From Orychophragmus violaceus (taxonomy: Eukaryota > Streptophyta > Magnoliopsida > Brassicales > Brassicaceae), in NCBI GenBank assembly GCA_030180135.1, contig CM058239.1, positions 75,337,823 through 75,401,822 on the forward strand: a stretch of DNA of 64,000 nucleotides, read 5' to 3'. The position numbers and the translations under genes are program-made. Positions 1 through 9,513 of the stretch are shown here, one piece after another. The first letter of the stretch is position 1; each line of letters opens with the position of its first letter. The notes under the pieces were generated by a model. The model was not told the DNA's origin and made no database searches. It was given only the letters and a program-made list of their open reading frames with translations.

Positions 1-490
1 TATCCTTGGAATCAGTATGAACATTTTGAGTAAGATATTGACTTACCTTGTCTCGCTCATGTCTTGGTACAACAGCCATGATGGTACCTTGAATGTACTC
101 TTGTCCTTTACTTGCTTGTGTATCATGACATTGGTATTGCTCCACTTCTTCTTTGACACCTAAACTTTCATGAAACTTTTGGTCCAGAGACAAGTACATC
201 ATAACAGTGGTTTGACAAACAAGTTTATTCACTTTAAGTTCAGAATTCACCTTGTTTGCTTGCACTCTTCTGTTGTTGTCTTGCTTGGCCTCCTTTGAAC
301 AAGTAATGTGTAAGAATTGATTTTCTTCACCTTTGCTTTTATGCCATTCTCCTTGTCTTATTCCTGCATCAAAACTCTTTGGCAAAGACAAGTGCATGAG
401 TCTTGAATTGGAAATTAAAATATCAGATTACACAAAACTATCGTTTGTGTTAGTTACTTCCAATTTCAACTCTGATGTTATATCTTTAAA
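1..490 (-). pseudogene. TG1 post-gag reading frame, decayed
   Basis: Reading on in the gag frame past its stop gives a continuous but interrupted frame. There is a TAG directly after the zinc knuckle and a TAA about 60 bases later, then open sequence to the window edge. It contains two copies of a short motif, LMHLSLPKSFDA and VMMYLSLDQKFH, which also recur in the equivalent region of TG2 and, more weakly, TG3. The function is unknown and I recognise no domain. The stops imply decay unless they are read through. Confidence 0.6.
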
Positions 491-1513
491 CTACTTATTA
501 GATGGACAATTTGCAGCAAAATGCCCTCTTTTATGGCACCTATAACAGGTTGGCTCTTTGGAATTTACAAGGTTAGAACACTTACCTTGTGTTGGCATGT
601 CTAGGAGCTTGAGTAAGGCATCAAAGCTGGATCCGGTTGCATTGGGTGAAGCTTTGTGGCTCTGCTTCTGCTCTTGCTTCTCCTTCAGGATTTCGTGAGT
701 GTGTTCTACTGGTGCAAATCTGAAGGTGGGAAACTCATTAAAGGGTTTAGAGGCTGCTGGTGGCTTTTCTCCTCCTTTTGCCTCTTGTGGTACTAGCTTT
801 TCACCATTTAATGTTGTGGTCCTCTTTCTTGGACAGTCCTTAGCAACATGATCCCTGCTCTTACACTTACAACACATTACTTCTAATGTATTCTTAGAGA
901 CAGAGAACTTACCTTGATACTTTGTTTGAGAGCTATTGGCATCTTGCACAAGTTTAGGAGTTGATGATCTCTTCGGTGGATAAGTAGTTTTGTTCTGTGA
1001 ACAATACTTCTCCCACATGCTCAACTTTAAGTCATCCCATGTTCTGATATTTGGCTCCTTGTAGTACCATCTCTCATACTCTTCTTTGTTCCACCATTTT
1101 AGAGCCTCTTTGGTGAGTTGTCCAAGTGCTATGTGGAGTCGCTCTTCATCAGGAACACAATAGTAGCTAAAGTACTCTTCCATGTTGCTTTCCCAATCTA
1201 TATATCTTGCTTTACCTCCTGGATATACAAAGAATTCAGGTCCATAATAATAATATCCATCATCCCAAATTAACCTGACTTTTGACTTGTAGGTGGCTTG
1301 AAATGTTGCACGGCTTGAGTCACTCCCTGATTTTCGTTGGGAAGTCCTTGGTGACAAAGTTCTCCAAAGTTGGTCTGGTGGTTTAGGCTCAACATATTTA
1401 GCCTCTGGTGCATCTCCAAATTCATTTACTTCTTGTTGTTGGGCAGGCTGAGATTGTTCCAGCTTTGTGATGCGTTCTCCTATAGTTTGAATAACCTCAA
1501 GGAGTTGAGCCAT
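491..1513 (-). CDS. Gag polyprotein of TG1 with two zinc knuckles
   Basis: A 340-residue Gag, the structural protein that forms the virus-like particle and packages element RNA in the cytoplasm. The N-terminus (about residues 1-30) is a short coiled-coil-like helix. The capsid-like retrotransposon gag region follows, with the typical tryptophan pattern (YIDWESNMEEYF, ALKWWNKEEYERW, IRTWDDLKLSMWEKY). Two CX2CX4HX4C knuckles close the protein: CCKCKSRDHVAKDC near residue 215 and CYRCHKRGHFAANC at the C-terminus. There are no internal stops. The homologous TG2 gag is broken, so TG1 is the best-preserved gag of this family here. Known family: Ty3-like retrotransposon gag. That it acts in trans for relatives is inference. 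Confidence 0.85.
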   Translation of the reverse strand: MAQLLEVIQTIGERITKLEQSQPAQQQEVNEFGDAPEAKYVEPKPPDQLWRTLSPRTSQRKSGSDSSRATFQATYKSKVRLIWDDGYYYYGPEFFVYPGGKARYIDWESNMEEYFSYYCVPDEERLHIALGQLTKEALKWWNKEEYERWYYKEPNIRTWDDLKLSMWEKYCSQNKTTYPPKRSSTPKLVQDANSSQTKYQGKFSVSKNTLEVMCCKCKSRDHVAKDCPRKRTTTLNGEKLVPQEAKGGEKPPAASKPFNEFPTFRFAPVEHTHEILKEKQEQKQSHKASPNATGSSFDALLKLLDMPTQGKCSNLVNSKEPTCYRCHKRGHFAANCPSNK

Positions 1514-1776
1514 ACAGGTTTGATCATCATCTTACATGCTTCCGTTCCTGAAACAAAAGTTAAACAAGAGAGTATCAATGGGATCTTACAAGCTGTATAC
1601 TCAAATAGAGCAAAAAGGAATATTTCAAATTTCGAATTGTAAAGGAATGGAAATTTGGTCTATTCAACCTTTCCTTTTCTTTAAAAGTCCACACAATTTG
1701 AGACAGAAATGGAAACAAGATTTTGTGACACAAAAACTTAAATGTAAACTTTTTTTTTTAAATTTCGAATTGACAC
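1514..1776 (-). other. TG1 leader, part proximal to gag
   Basis: Untranslated leader between gag and the CopG insertion. It is A/T-rich with oligo-T runs on the plus strand and has no gene. The last five bases (1772-1776, GACAC) are the CopG target-site duplication. Confidence 0.6.
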
Positions 1777-2352
1777 TGTTATAATTTAAGAGTATACCAG
1801 AGAATAGAAGATTTAGACAAAGAATCACAAGACCAGATTATTAGAGAGAGTATAAGAGACTAAGAACAAGAGAGAGATTAGAGAGAGAATTGGAGAAGAG
1901 AATAAGTCTCCATGAGTATTTTATTTATTCATGTTACATCTCCCTTTATAGAGTATTAAAAAGGAGAGTCTACAATTATTACAGACTCTTGAATTTGAAA
2001 AAGAGACGTTAGAAAAGGTATGGATCCGTTGGACAGCATTTAATGGGCTGAGAGAGGAAGGAAGATGCGAGAGTGTACGGCTTCACTAAGGCGTACACCA
2101 TGCTTGTTTCCTACAACACCAAATTGACCGTTTCACGTTTTCTCATTGGTCGATTTGGTTCCCGCGGATTAGTGTACATCTGAGCTGGATGTGCCCGTAC
2201 ACTACTCTTGAGTGTACACCTTTAGTCCTACTGAGTGTACACCTTTAATCTTCTTGAGTGTACACCTTTGTTCCTCAACCCAAGCTTCCTTTCAACAAGA
2301 TATGCTTGATATCCATCTCAATATTGTGCATTCCATGATCTCCTTTTCAATA
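1777..2352 (-). repeat. CopG 3' LTR
   Basis: A 576-bp LTR, TGTT...CAATA on the plus strand (TATTGA...AACA in element orientation). It carries three tandem copies of a 23-bp unit centred on GTGTACAC (from 2212, 2235 and 2258) and further GTGTAC-type palindromes upstream, all in the U3 part. Confidence 0.93.
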
Positions 2353-2364
2353 CTCCCCCTCAAG
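2353..2364 (-). other. CopG polypurine tract
   Basis: The reverse complement reads CTTGAGGGGGAG directly before the 3' LTR. This is the expected primer for plus-strand DNA synthesis. Confidence 0.85.
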
Positions 2365-2454
2365 CTTGAATTAAAGAGATGAATCAAGCTTGGAACAGCA
2401 AAGGAGATCTACCTCATTAAAAACCTTCATGAAGAAAACCACTTGGGAAAAACT

Positions 2455-5400
2455 TCATGAAGGGAAAAAGAGTGTAGTCTCCAATGCTTTAGAGGATTCA
2501 GGCAACTCCACAGGTCCGAGCTTGGTGTGAATGGACTCACACACCTTCAAACAAGCTGCCTTGGTAAACACATCAGCCAATTGTTCTTCACTTCTTGTAT
2601 AGTATGGTAACACCACTCCTTGCACAATCATCTGCCTCACCTTGTGACAATCCACTTCTATGTGCTTGGTCCTTTCATGGAAGACTGAATTTGATGCAAT
2701 ATGAATGGCTGCTTGATTATCACAATGCATGGTGATAGGCTTGGCTGTTACAATCCCCAAATCTGCGAGAAGGCCTTTGATCCATGCTAACTCGGTCACC
2801 AACTTCCTCATGGCTCTATACTCAGTTTCAGCACTTGAACAAGAGACTATCTTCTGCTTCTTACTCTTCCAAGCAACTAGATTGCCTCCAATGAATGTGC
2901 AATATCCAGTTGTTGACCTTCTGTCAATTCTATCTCCTGCCCAATCTGCATCACAATACCCAACTATCTCTGTGCTTTGATTGCAGACCATCCAAATGCC
3001 TTGACCCGGAGTGCCACTTAGATATCTGAGTATCCTTTCAATCATGTTCCAATGATGCATCTTTGGTGCTTGCATATGTTGACTTATCTGGTTCACAGCG
3101 AAGCATAAATCAGGTCTGGTTATGGTTAAGTAGATTAGCTTACCAACCATCCTTCTATAGTGAGTGATGTCCTCAAATGGTCTGTCTTCAAGCTCCCCCT
3201 CTCTTATGACTTTGTAGCCTTCTTCCAATGGTGTCTTAGCTGGTTTTGATCCAATCTTTCCTGCTTCAGATAACAGATCAAGTGTGTACTTCCTTTCAGA
3301 TAAGAAGAGTCCTTCATCAGACCGACAAATTTCTATCCCAAGGAAGTACTTTAGAGTACCAAGATCCTTAATGTCAAACACAGATTTAAGATAGGCTTTA
3401 GTTTCTTGAATACCTGACTTGTTACTCCCTGAAATGATAATGTCATCTACATAAACAAGGATGACAATGATACCTTCCTGATCTTGTAGAGTGAACAAAG
3501 TATGATCTCCCTCAGACCTCTTAAATCCTCTTTGCATAAGGGTTGAGCTCAACTTATGGTACCAAGCTCTAGGTGATTGCTTGAGTCCATAGATAGCTTT
3601 CTTGAGCCTTAGAACCTTCCCTGGTTTCACAATGCTCTCAAGACCAGAAGGTGGTCTCATGTATACCTCATCTTCAAGCTCTCCTTGAAGGAATGCATTC
3701 TTGACATCCATTTGCCAAAGTTCCCAATCGAGGTTTGTTGCTAAAGACAAGATGATCCTAACTGTGTGAAGCTTAACCACTGGTGCAAAGGTATCCAAGT
3801 AGTCCTTTCCATAGGTTTGAGTGAAGCCTCTTGCAACCAGCCTTGCTTTGTACCTTTCAATCTCTCCATTGCTTTGATACTTGATAGTGAAAACCCATTT
3901 AGAAGTCACTGCCTTCTTGCCCTTAGGAAGATCAGCTTCATACCAAGTCTCATTGTTCTCCATAGCTTTGGTCTCTTCATCCACAGCTTGCATCCACCTC
4001 TTATCTCCCTTTGCTTCTTCATAGGTTGTTGGTACATGTTCTTGATCCAACTTCCCAATGAGTACTTGATGCTCCAAAGGTACATGAGCTAAACTGCAAA
4101 CAGCTTGAATGGGATGAGCTACTGCATTGCTGTTGAAGTAAACCCTAGTCTTCTTCCATTCTGATGGATCCTTTTTCTCCCTTGTGCTTCTCCTTAAAGT
4201 CTGAACTTGCTGCTGAACTAGTTGCTCATCCATAACCTCATTCATAACCGGCTCCTCTTCATTTTGATGATTCAATTCCTCAGGTTCTTCCTCATGTTCC
4301 ACATGCTCCTCAACTCCAGCTTGATCATGTGTAAAAGAATCAGATTCTTGCTGTTCTTTTTCTGATTCTTGAGTGTCCCCCTCATGATCAAGATGGGCAG
4401 GTTGTGGAGCTTCTGAAGACAAAACAGGTACTGGAGGAGTAGGACTTGTTGCAGCCGGTTGTTGAGGTATACTAATCCCAAGGCTTTCCATAATCCTCCT
4501 TAAGTTCTCAGCTCGGTCTGATTGAGATGTTGGAAGGTCCTTCAAACTATCCCAATTCTTTTCATCATAGAAACTTCTTGTTTCCATAAATTTCACATCT
4601 CTTGAAATCAAAACCTTCCTTGTTTCAGGCACATAACACTTGTATACCCTTTGTGTTGTAGAATATCCAATGAACATGGCTTTGGTGCTCTTAGCATCCA
4701 ATTTATCCCTTTGTTCTCCTGGTATTAACACAAAGCAAAGACACCCAAACACACGTAAGTGATCAACTAATGGATTGGTTTTGTTTAATACCTGAAATGG
4801 AGATTGATCCTTGAGAACTTTTGTTGGAGTTCTATTGATCAAGTAACAAGCAGTCATGACTGCATCTCCCCAAAACCTCTTAGGAACATTCTTGTAGAAC
4901 ATCATGGACCTTGCTACTTCCATTAGGTGTCTGTTCTTCCTCTCAGCCACTCCATTTTGTTGTGGAGTGTAGGGGCAGTTTGTTTGATGAAGAATCCCAT
5001 GCTTGGACAAGTGTTGCTTGAAGGCATTGCTTGTGTACTCACCACCATTGTCGGATCTAAAAATTTTGATCTTAGCATTGAAATGGTTAGTAACATGACT
5101 TTGAAAGTTCATAAAAGCCTCTAACACTCTATCCTTAGTTTGCATCAATGTTATCCAAGTGTATTTAGATTTTTCATCAATAAAAGTGACAAAGTACTTA
5201 TGATTCTCTCTAGACACACAAGGAGCAGTCCACACATCAGAATGAACAAGATCAAAACAATTTTCATAAACAGTTTTAGAACTTGGAAAAACAGATTTGT
5301 AATGTTTCCCAAGAATGCAAGCCTCACAATCATCATTTTTAAATGAAACAGAAGGTAATAAGACACCTAATGCCCTAGAGTGTGGATGTCCTAGTCTAGC

Positions 5401-5547
5401 ATGCCAAATGGAATCATCAACACTCATGAAAGTAGAAAGAGCAGTAGATACACCCGAGGAAGATAGGTTAGTATCCTCAATCATATACAACTCATCCTTT
5501 ATCACACCTTTTCCAAGCAACCTGCTTGTCTTAATATCCTGAAACAC
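2455..5547 (-). CDS. CopG Pol: integrase, reverse transcriptase, RNase H
   Basis: A 1030-residue open frame covering the pol part of a copia polyprotein. The integrase zinc site is seen as WHARLGHPHS with CEACILGK. The catalytic core shows HSDVW near residue 106, FRSDNGGEY, and the glutamate in QQNGVAERKNR. A charged linker follows. The reverse transcriptase has KARLVARGF, DVKNAFLQG and the active-site YVDD at about 699-702. RNase H shows GYCDADWAGD, SSAETEYRAM and HCDNQAAI. The frame starts just after a one-base shift relative to the gag-protease frame, so the polyprotein is broken at that point. Apart from that shift, every catalytic motif is present. Confidence 0.92.
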   Translation of the reverse strand: MFQDIKTSRLLGKGVIKDELYMIEDTNLSSSGVSTALSTFMSVDDSIWHARLGHPHSRALGVLLPSVSFKNDDCEACILGKHYKSVFPSSKTVYENCFDLVHSDVWTAPCVSRENHKYFVTFIDEKSKYTWITLMQTKDRVLEAFMNFQSHVTNHFNAKIKIFRSDNGGEYTSNAFKQHLSKHGILHQTNCPYTPQQNGVAERKNRHLMEVARSMMFYKNVPKRFWGDAVMTACYLINRTPTKVLKDQSPFQVLNKTNPLVDHLRVFGCLCFVLIPGEQRDKLDAKSTKAMFIGYSTTQRVYKCYVPETRKVLISRDVKFMETRSFYDEKNWDSLKDLPTSQSDRAENLRRIMESLGISIPQQPAATSPTPPVPVLSSEAPQPAHLDHEGDTQESEKEQQESDSFTHDQAGVEEHVEHEEEPEELNHQNEEEPVMNEVMDEQLVQQQVQTLRRSTREKKDPSEWKKTRVYFNSNAVAHPIQAVCSLAHVPLEHQVLIGKLDQEHVPTTYEEAKGDKRWMQAVDEETKAMENNETWYEADLPKGKKAVTSKWVFTIKYQSNGEIERYKARLVARGFTQTYGKDYLDTFAPVVKLHTVRIILSLATNLDWELWQMDVKNAFLQGELEDEVYMRPPSGLESIVKPGKVLRLKKAIYGLKQSPRAWYHKLSSTLMQRGFKRSEGDHTLFTLQDQEGIIVILVYVDDIIISGSNKSGIQETKAYLKSVFDIKDLGTLKYFLGIEICRSDEGLFLSERKYTLDLLSEAGKIGSKPAKTPLEEGYKVIREGELEDRPFEDITHYRRMVGKLIYLTITRPDLCFAVNQISQHMQAPKMHHWNMIERILRYLSGTPGQGIWMVCNQSTEIVGYCDADWAGDRIDRRSTTGYCTFIGGNLVAWKSKKQKIVSCSSAETEYRAMRKLVTELAWIKGLLADLGIVTAKPITMHCDNQAAIHIASNSVFHERTKHIEVDCHKVRQMIVQGVVLPYYTRSEEQLADVFTKAACLKVCESIHTKLGPVELPESSKALETTLFFPS

Positions 5548-5591
5548 AACATCATTAGGACTGAAAATAACATTGCAATTGAGATCAGTAG

Positions 5592-6827
5592 CTACTCTTT
5601 CACAGATAAAAGGTTTGATGTAAAACTAGGCATATAGAAAGCCTTAGATTCTTTACTAAACAACTTAAGATTTCCTATGCCTTGAATTGGAATCTTATCA
5701 CCATTTGCAATCACAACATTACCAAGAGCAGGTTGGATGTTTTCTATCAACTTAGAGTCACTGATCATATGATGGGATGCACCTGAATCAATTATCAATG
5801 GTTTGATTTTATTTGATGCAAAGAGTGAGGTTCCAAAAGTCATACCAGAGTTTTCCTTGATGGCTTTAATGAGAGCCTCAAGGTCTGATTTTCTTACCAC
5901 ATCACACTGATCAGGAACATGATGAGCCACCATTGTTCTTCCTACATCATAAGGCCGCATTGGAGGCTGCAATGAACCTGGTCCAGCTGCACCAAAGGAG
6001 AGGTTTACCATTTGATCTTGAAACCGGCTGTGAGAGGATGGTCTGAGGTGTGGGTATAAGCGCCAGCACTTCTCCTTTAGGTGACCACTCTGCTTGCAAT
6101 ACACACACATCAAGCCTCCTCTTCTATCATTACCATATCTCTGCCTCTCCTCAGGCTCATAAACCCCTTTGTTTGAAGTCACAAGCTCAGCCTTCCTACT
6201 GAACAACCCACATGATCCTTGTTCTCTTTGAATCCGACCACATACCTCATCCAAAGAAGGTAATGTGTCTGCCCTTAGAATGTGTTTGATTAGATCATTG
6301 TATGATGAGTTTAAGGTGAGCAGAAGTGCAAATACTCTATCCTGCTCTCTCCTTTCATTTAGCACCAGAGGATCAATGCTTGAAGGCCTTAACATCTCCA
6401 ACTCAGCCCATAAAGACATGAACTGCCCAAAATGAGCTTTGAACTCTCTATCTTTTTGTTGGAGATTGTTGATGGCCTGTTTAACTTCAAAGACCCTGCT
6501 CAGATTAGTTGTGTTGCCATAAACCTTCTCAAGAGTTTTCCACAGCTCCTTGGAGGTTATACAATAAGAATATGCTTCCAACAGCTCCAGGTCAAGTGAG
6601 CTTTGAAGTATGGACAATACTCTTTGGTCTCCTTGTGTCCATTCTTCTTCATCAGCTGCATCCATCTTCATACCAGCTTCTCCTTGAGCTTGCTGAGATG
6701 ATGCTTCACTGCATAGTACATATTTCCATAGTCCACGCCCTCTCAGAGCTGACTTCACAATCCTTGCCCACACTATGTAGTTGGGACCTTTAAGAATCAC
6801 AGAAATGACTTCATTTGAGTTCTCCAT
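5592..6827 (-). CDS. CopG Gag and protease
   Basis: A 411-residue frame with a copia-type gag domain at the N-terminus (residues 1-200, opening MENSNEVISVILKG). A zinc knuckle CVYCKQSGHLKEKC lies at about 241-254 and the aspartic protease active site IDSGASHH at about 347. It terminates at a TAG a few bases into the protease-integrase linker. The next frame continues the expected protein from about 5590, so a single-base indel ended it. The start is the first ATG after the leader. Product: capsid plus the protease that would cut the polyprotein. Confidence 0.92.
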   Translation of the reverse strand: MENSNEVISVILKGPNYIVWARIVKSALRGRGLWKYVLCSEASSQQAQGEAGMKMDAADEEEWTQGDQRVLSILQSSLDLELLEAYSYCITSKELWKTLEKVYGNTTNLSRVFEVKQAINNLQQKDREFKAHFGQFMSLWAELEMLRPSSIDPLVLNERREQDRVFALLLTLNSSYNDLIKHILRADTLPSLDEVCGRIQREQGSCGLFSRKAELVTSNKGVYEPEERQRYGNDRRGGLMCVYCKQSGHLKEKCWRLYPHLRPSSHSRFQDQMVNLSFGAAGPGSLQPPMRPYDVGRTMVAHHVPDQCDVVRKSDLEALIKAIKENSGMTFGTSLFASNKIKPLIIDSGASHHMISDSKLIENIQPALGNVVIANGDKIPIQGIGNLKLFSKESKAFYMPSFTSNLLSVKE

Positions 6828-7005
6828 TGCTAAGTCTGATTTATAGCAAGGAGGGAGTGTTCAAGATGAAACAATGGGTTCTCAGCTCACAGAGAAACAC
6901 AACAGTAGATAAAGATGCAAAGAGATGCAAAGAAGAATCGCTTAGAAGCTTAAGAACTTGTTTTTGAAGAGTTTTGCGGAAGTAAAGAAGGTACAGGAGC
7001 TTATA

Positions 7006-7017
7006 GCTCTGATACCA
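7006..7017 (-). other. CopG primer binding site
   Basis: Element-strand TGGTATCAGAGC lies directly inside the 5' LTR. It is complementary to the 3' end of plant initiator tRNA-Met. Confidence 0.93.
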
Positions 7018-7596
7018 TGTTAGAATTTAAGAGTATAAACCAGAGAATAGAAGATTTAGACAAAGAATCACAAGACCAGATTATTAGAGAGAGTATAAGA
7101 GACTAAGAACAAGAGAGAGATTAGAGAGAGAATTGGAGAAGAGAATAAGTCTCCATGAGTATTTTATTTATTCATGTTACATCTCCCTTTATGGAGTATT
7201 AAAAAGGAGAGTCTACAATTATTAAAGACTCTTGAATTTGAAAAAGAGACGTTAGAAAAGGTATAGATTCGTTGGACAGCATTTAATGGGCTGAGAGAGG
7301 AAGGAAGATGCGAGAGTGTACGGCTTCACTAAGGCGTACACCATGCTTGTTTCCTACAGCACCAAATTGACCGTTTCACGTTTTCTGCATTGGTCGATTT
7401 GGTTCCCGCGGATTAGTGTACATCTGAGCTGGATGTGCCCATACACTACTCTTGAGTGTACACCTTTAATCCTACTGAGTGTACACCTTTAATATTCTTG
7501 AGTATACACCTTTGTTCCTCAACCCAAGCTTCCTTTCAACAAGATATGCTTGATATCCATCTCAATATTGTGCATTCCATGATCTCCTTTTCAATA
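7018..7596 (-). repeat. CopG 5' LTR
   Basis: A 579-bp partner of 1777-2352, with the same GTGTACAC repeat cluster (one copy mutated to GTATACAC). TSD GACAC follows at 7597-7601. Confidence 0.93.
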
Positions 7597-7601
7597 GACA
7601 C

Positions 7602-7979
7602 AAAGAAATAACACTTTTTTTTTTGCTTTTGGTTTAAAGGAATTCAATTCAAATAACAAAAACTTCTCCTCTTTCTTTTTAAAACTTTTTCTGGTTTTTA
7701 TGAATGCAAAAATAAGAACTAAAACAAAAGAACACAAAACAAACTTTTTTTTTTTTTGATGCAAAACAAAACAAAGAATGAAATAGATGAAAATGAAAAC
7801 AATTTTTTTTATAGCTTTTTCTTTAAGGATGCAAACAAAATCAGAGAATAAAAACTAAGCAATATGATGAAACAAACAATTTTTTTTTGGGTTTTTGATT
7901 TAAGATGAAATGAAAACAAAAACTAGATGCAATAACCGAAAGGTAAAGGATAGGATACACCTGATGTAGGAACCTTTCG
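7602..7979 (-). other. TG1 leader, part proximal to primer site
   Basis: No gene. The sequence alternates oligo-T runs (about 7613, 7746, 7803, 7880) with A-rich segments and recurring GATGCAAA-like words every 55-80 bases. The same texture is seen in the TG2 leader (21340-22040) and partly in TG3 (32150-32620). Confidence 0.6.
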
Positions 7980-7991
7980 GCTCTGATACCA
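7980..7991 (-). other. TG1 primer binding site
   Basis: Element-strand TGGTATCAGAGC, complementary to initiator tRNA-Met, touches the end of the 5' LTR. Confidence 0.88.
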
Positions 7992-9132
7992 GATGATGTA
8001 GCCCCAAGGCGGAAGCTTGAGCAATGGATTGATGGAGGACAAGCACTGGCTTAAAAGCTCTCTTACTTGACCGAGATGGGTGGAATGGATAGAAGGTGAT
8101 TGACTCTCTCAACCGGTGGGTGTTGATTGACTCTCTCAATCAGTGGTGAACTAGTTCTGCTTGAGTCACACAAGCAATCCTAATCCAATAATCTTCAGAA
8201 ACAATTGAATCACTCAAATGAATCCTAAGACAAAAGATCTTAACAAAGAACACTCTTTGAAGAAACTGAATAATACTTTGATTGAAAGGTTGAAAGGTAA
8301 ATAATACAATGAGCTAAACTATGCCTTTATAGGCTCTTTACAAACGGTCCTATTGACTAAAAATCATAAAGAAATCGAGACTTAATGAGAAACTAGCCGT
8401 TAGGCTAAAAATGGCAAGAATCCAAGCTCTTGATGATTTCCTTGTATCTGGATGGCTTTAAGGGATAAGTGAGGATCCTTGGAACAGCTTGATTGACAAA
8501 TAACTCGCAGCTTGCATTCTTGGAAAGAAGCCGTTGGTGTTTGATCTCTTTCTTCTCCAAAAATGGTAAGTATGACTTGTTGAAGTTATGGAGAATCTTG
8601 TGTGGTCTTGTGCAGCTGGGGACGTCTGGACTTGATGGAAAGGAGCTCAATACACTGTAGTTTTGATAGGTAAACGTTTGGTGCTGAATTGACCTTCCAA
8701 AAGTGAATGCTTCCATATATGGCAAGTCTGCTGAGCTAGTGCCGATGCTACTTTCTGAGCTAGCTGTGATGCTACATATGGTTAGCTCCTTTTCGGTATC
8801 TTCTTCTTGTGTCATCTTTTGGGGATGACTCTTCTGAGTGGCATGCTGATGATGAGCTGAGCTAGATGTCTTGACCTTAGTCTCCACTCGAGCTAAGATA
8901 AGCTCATATGCCTTGTTGGATCTTCTCGGCTCCATAATCTCTTCTCCATGTGTTATGATTCCTCCTGGGTCATATGTCTTCTTAGGATTGTTGATTGGTT
9001 GTATAACCAATCCTATGCCTTATATTGGATCAGAACTCAGTGGCCTTGACTTCTCTTAGTTTCCTTGCGATGCTTGACATAGTGGTTGAGTCAGTGAGCG
9101 CCTGCTCTGGTTTGGATCTGATGACCGCATCA
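7992..9132 (-). repeat. TG1 5' LTR, with an LTR-internal reading frame
   Basis: An LTR of about 1.14 kb from GATGATGTAG next to the primer site to ...CCGCATCA at 9132, where AthA LTR sequence begins. The ends match those of TG2 (GATGATACAG...CTCATCA). A minus-strand open frame of 201 residues (8405-9010) lies in its U3 half. This corresponds in position to the part of the TG2 and TG3 post-gag frame that runs into the LTR. The protein is low-complexity and not recognised. Confidence 0.8.
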
Positions 9133-9498
9133 CAATGGCTTAAAAACCCTAATATAATGGTCTAAAGTCGGATGGGGCTTCTTTGTAATTATGAGAGACT
9201 TCTGGGCTTTAGTGCAATTTCCACATTCTTCATTAAACGCTCGCGAGAATGTCTGTCACGCGTCTGCATCGATCGACACCGAAGGTGCATCGATCGACAC
9301 AACTATCAAATATGGGCAGTGAACTCTTCCTCTCGGGTTAAATCTCCAAAATGCTCCAGAATGCGCCATAATGTCCAAATCCGCCCCAAACGTGTCTAGA
9401 CCTGAATACATAGATAAAACGACTACAAAACATGATAAAAAAACTCGATAAATAAGACATATACCACGGTTAAAAACCCTAAAATCCATGGTATATCA
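9133..9498 (-). repeat. AthA 3' LTR, part not covered by TG1
   Basis: The sequence from CAATGGCTTAAAAACCC to GGTATATCA matches the second half of the AthD LTRs (from about 37580 and 63250). It contains the palindrome pair at 9266-9279 and 9287-9300. The other half of this LTR should lie beyond TG1, left of the window. Confidence 0.85.
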
Positions 9499-9513
9499 AC
9501 TCCCCCACACTTA
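9499..9513 (-). other. AthA polypurine tract
   Basis: The element strand reads TAAGTGTGGGGGAGT directly before the 3' LTR. Two more copies of TAAGTGTGGGGGA occur at 9667-9679 and 11021-11033. Confidence 0.8.

Larger units (their letters stand above)
1777..7596 (-). mobile_element. CopG: near-complete Ty1/copia element
   Basis: A 5.8-kb minus-strand copia element inserted in the TG1 leader. It has two LTRs (1777-2352, 7018-7596), an initiator-Met primer site, a polypurine tract and gag-pol in the copia order Gag, protease, integrase, reverse transcriptase, RNase H. Flanking direct repeats GACAC (1772-1776 and 7597-7601) prove a simple insertion. The LTRs differ at about ten positions by eye (roughly 1.5-2 percent), so the insertion is fairly recent. 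One frameshift near 5590 separates protease from integrase; otherwise coding capacity looks intact. Confidence 0.95.
1..9132 (-). mobile_element. TG1: gag-only LTR retrotransposon, left end outside window
   Basis: A minus-strand LTR element. From right to left it shows a 5' LTR (7992-9132), an initiator-Met primer site (7980-7991), an A/T-tract leader (7597-7979 and 1514-1776), an intact gag (491-1513) and a decayed post-gag reading frame (1-490). No protease, reverse transcriptase or integrase is visible. It is the same family as TG2: the gag C-terminus, zinc knuckle and downstream frame align. The architecture matches what is known as TR-GAG elements, non-autonomous LTR elements coding only for gag. 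CopG is inserted in the leader. TG1 itself lies inside the AthA 3' LTR, with the junction at 9132/9133 where CAATGGCTTAAAAA of the LTR resumes. The 3' LTR lies left of base 1. Confidence 0.85.

Noticed and set aside
2729..5542. Several plus-strand open frames of 60-110 codons
   Set aside because: They are antisense to CopG pol, whose catalytic motifs fix the coding strand.
7006..7017. GCTCTGATACCA and GGCGCCA strings as tRNA genes
   Set aside because: Only the 12-18 bases of primer sites are present, each next to an LTR. No tRNA fold.
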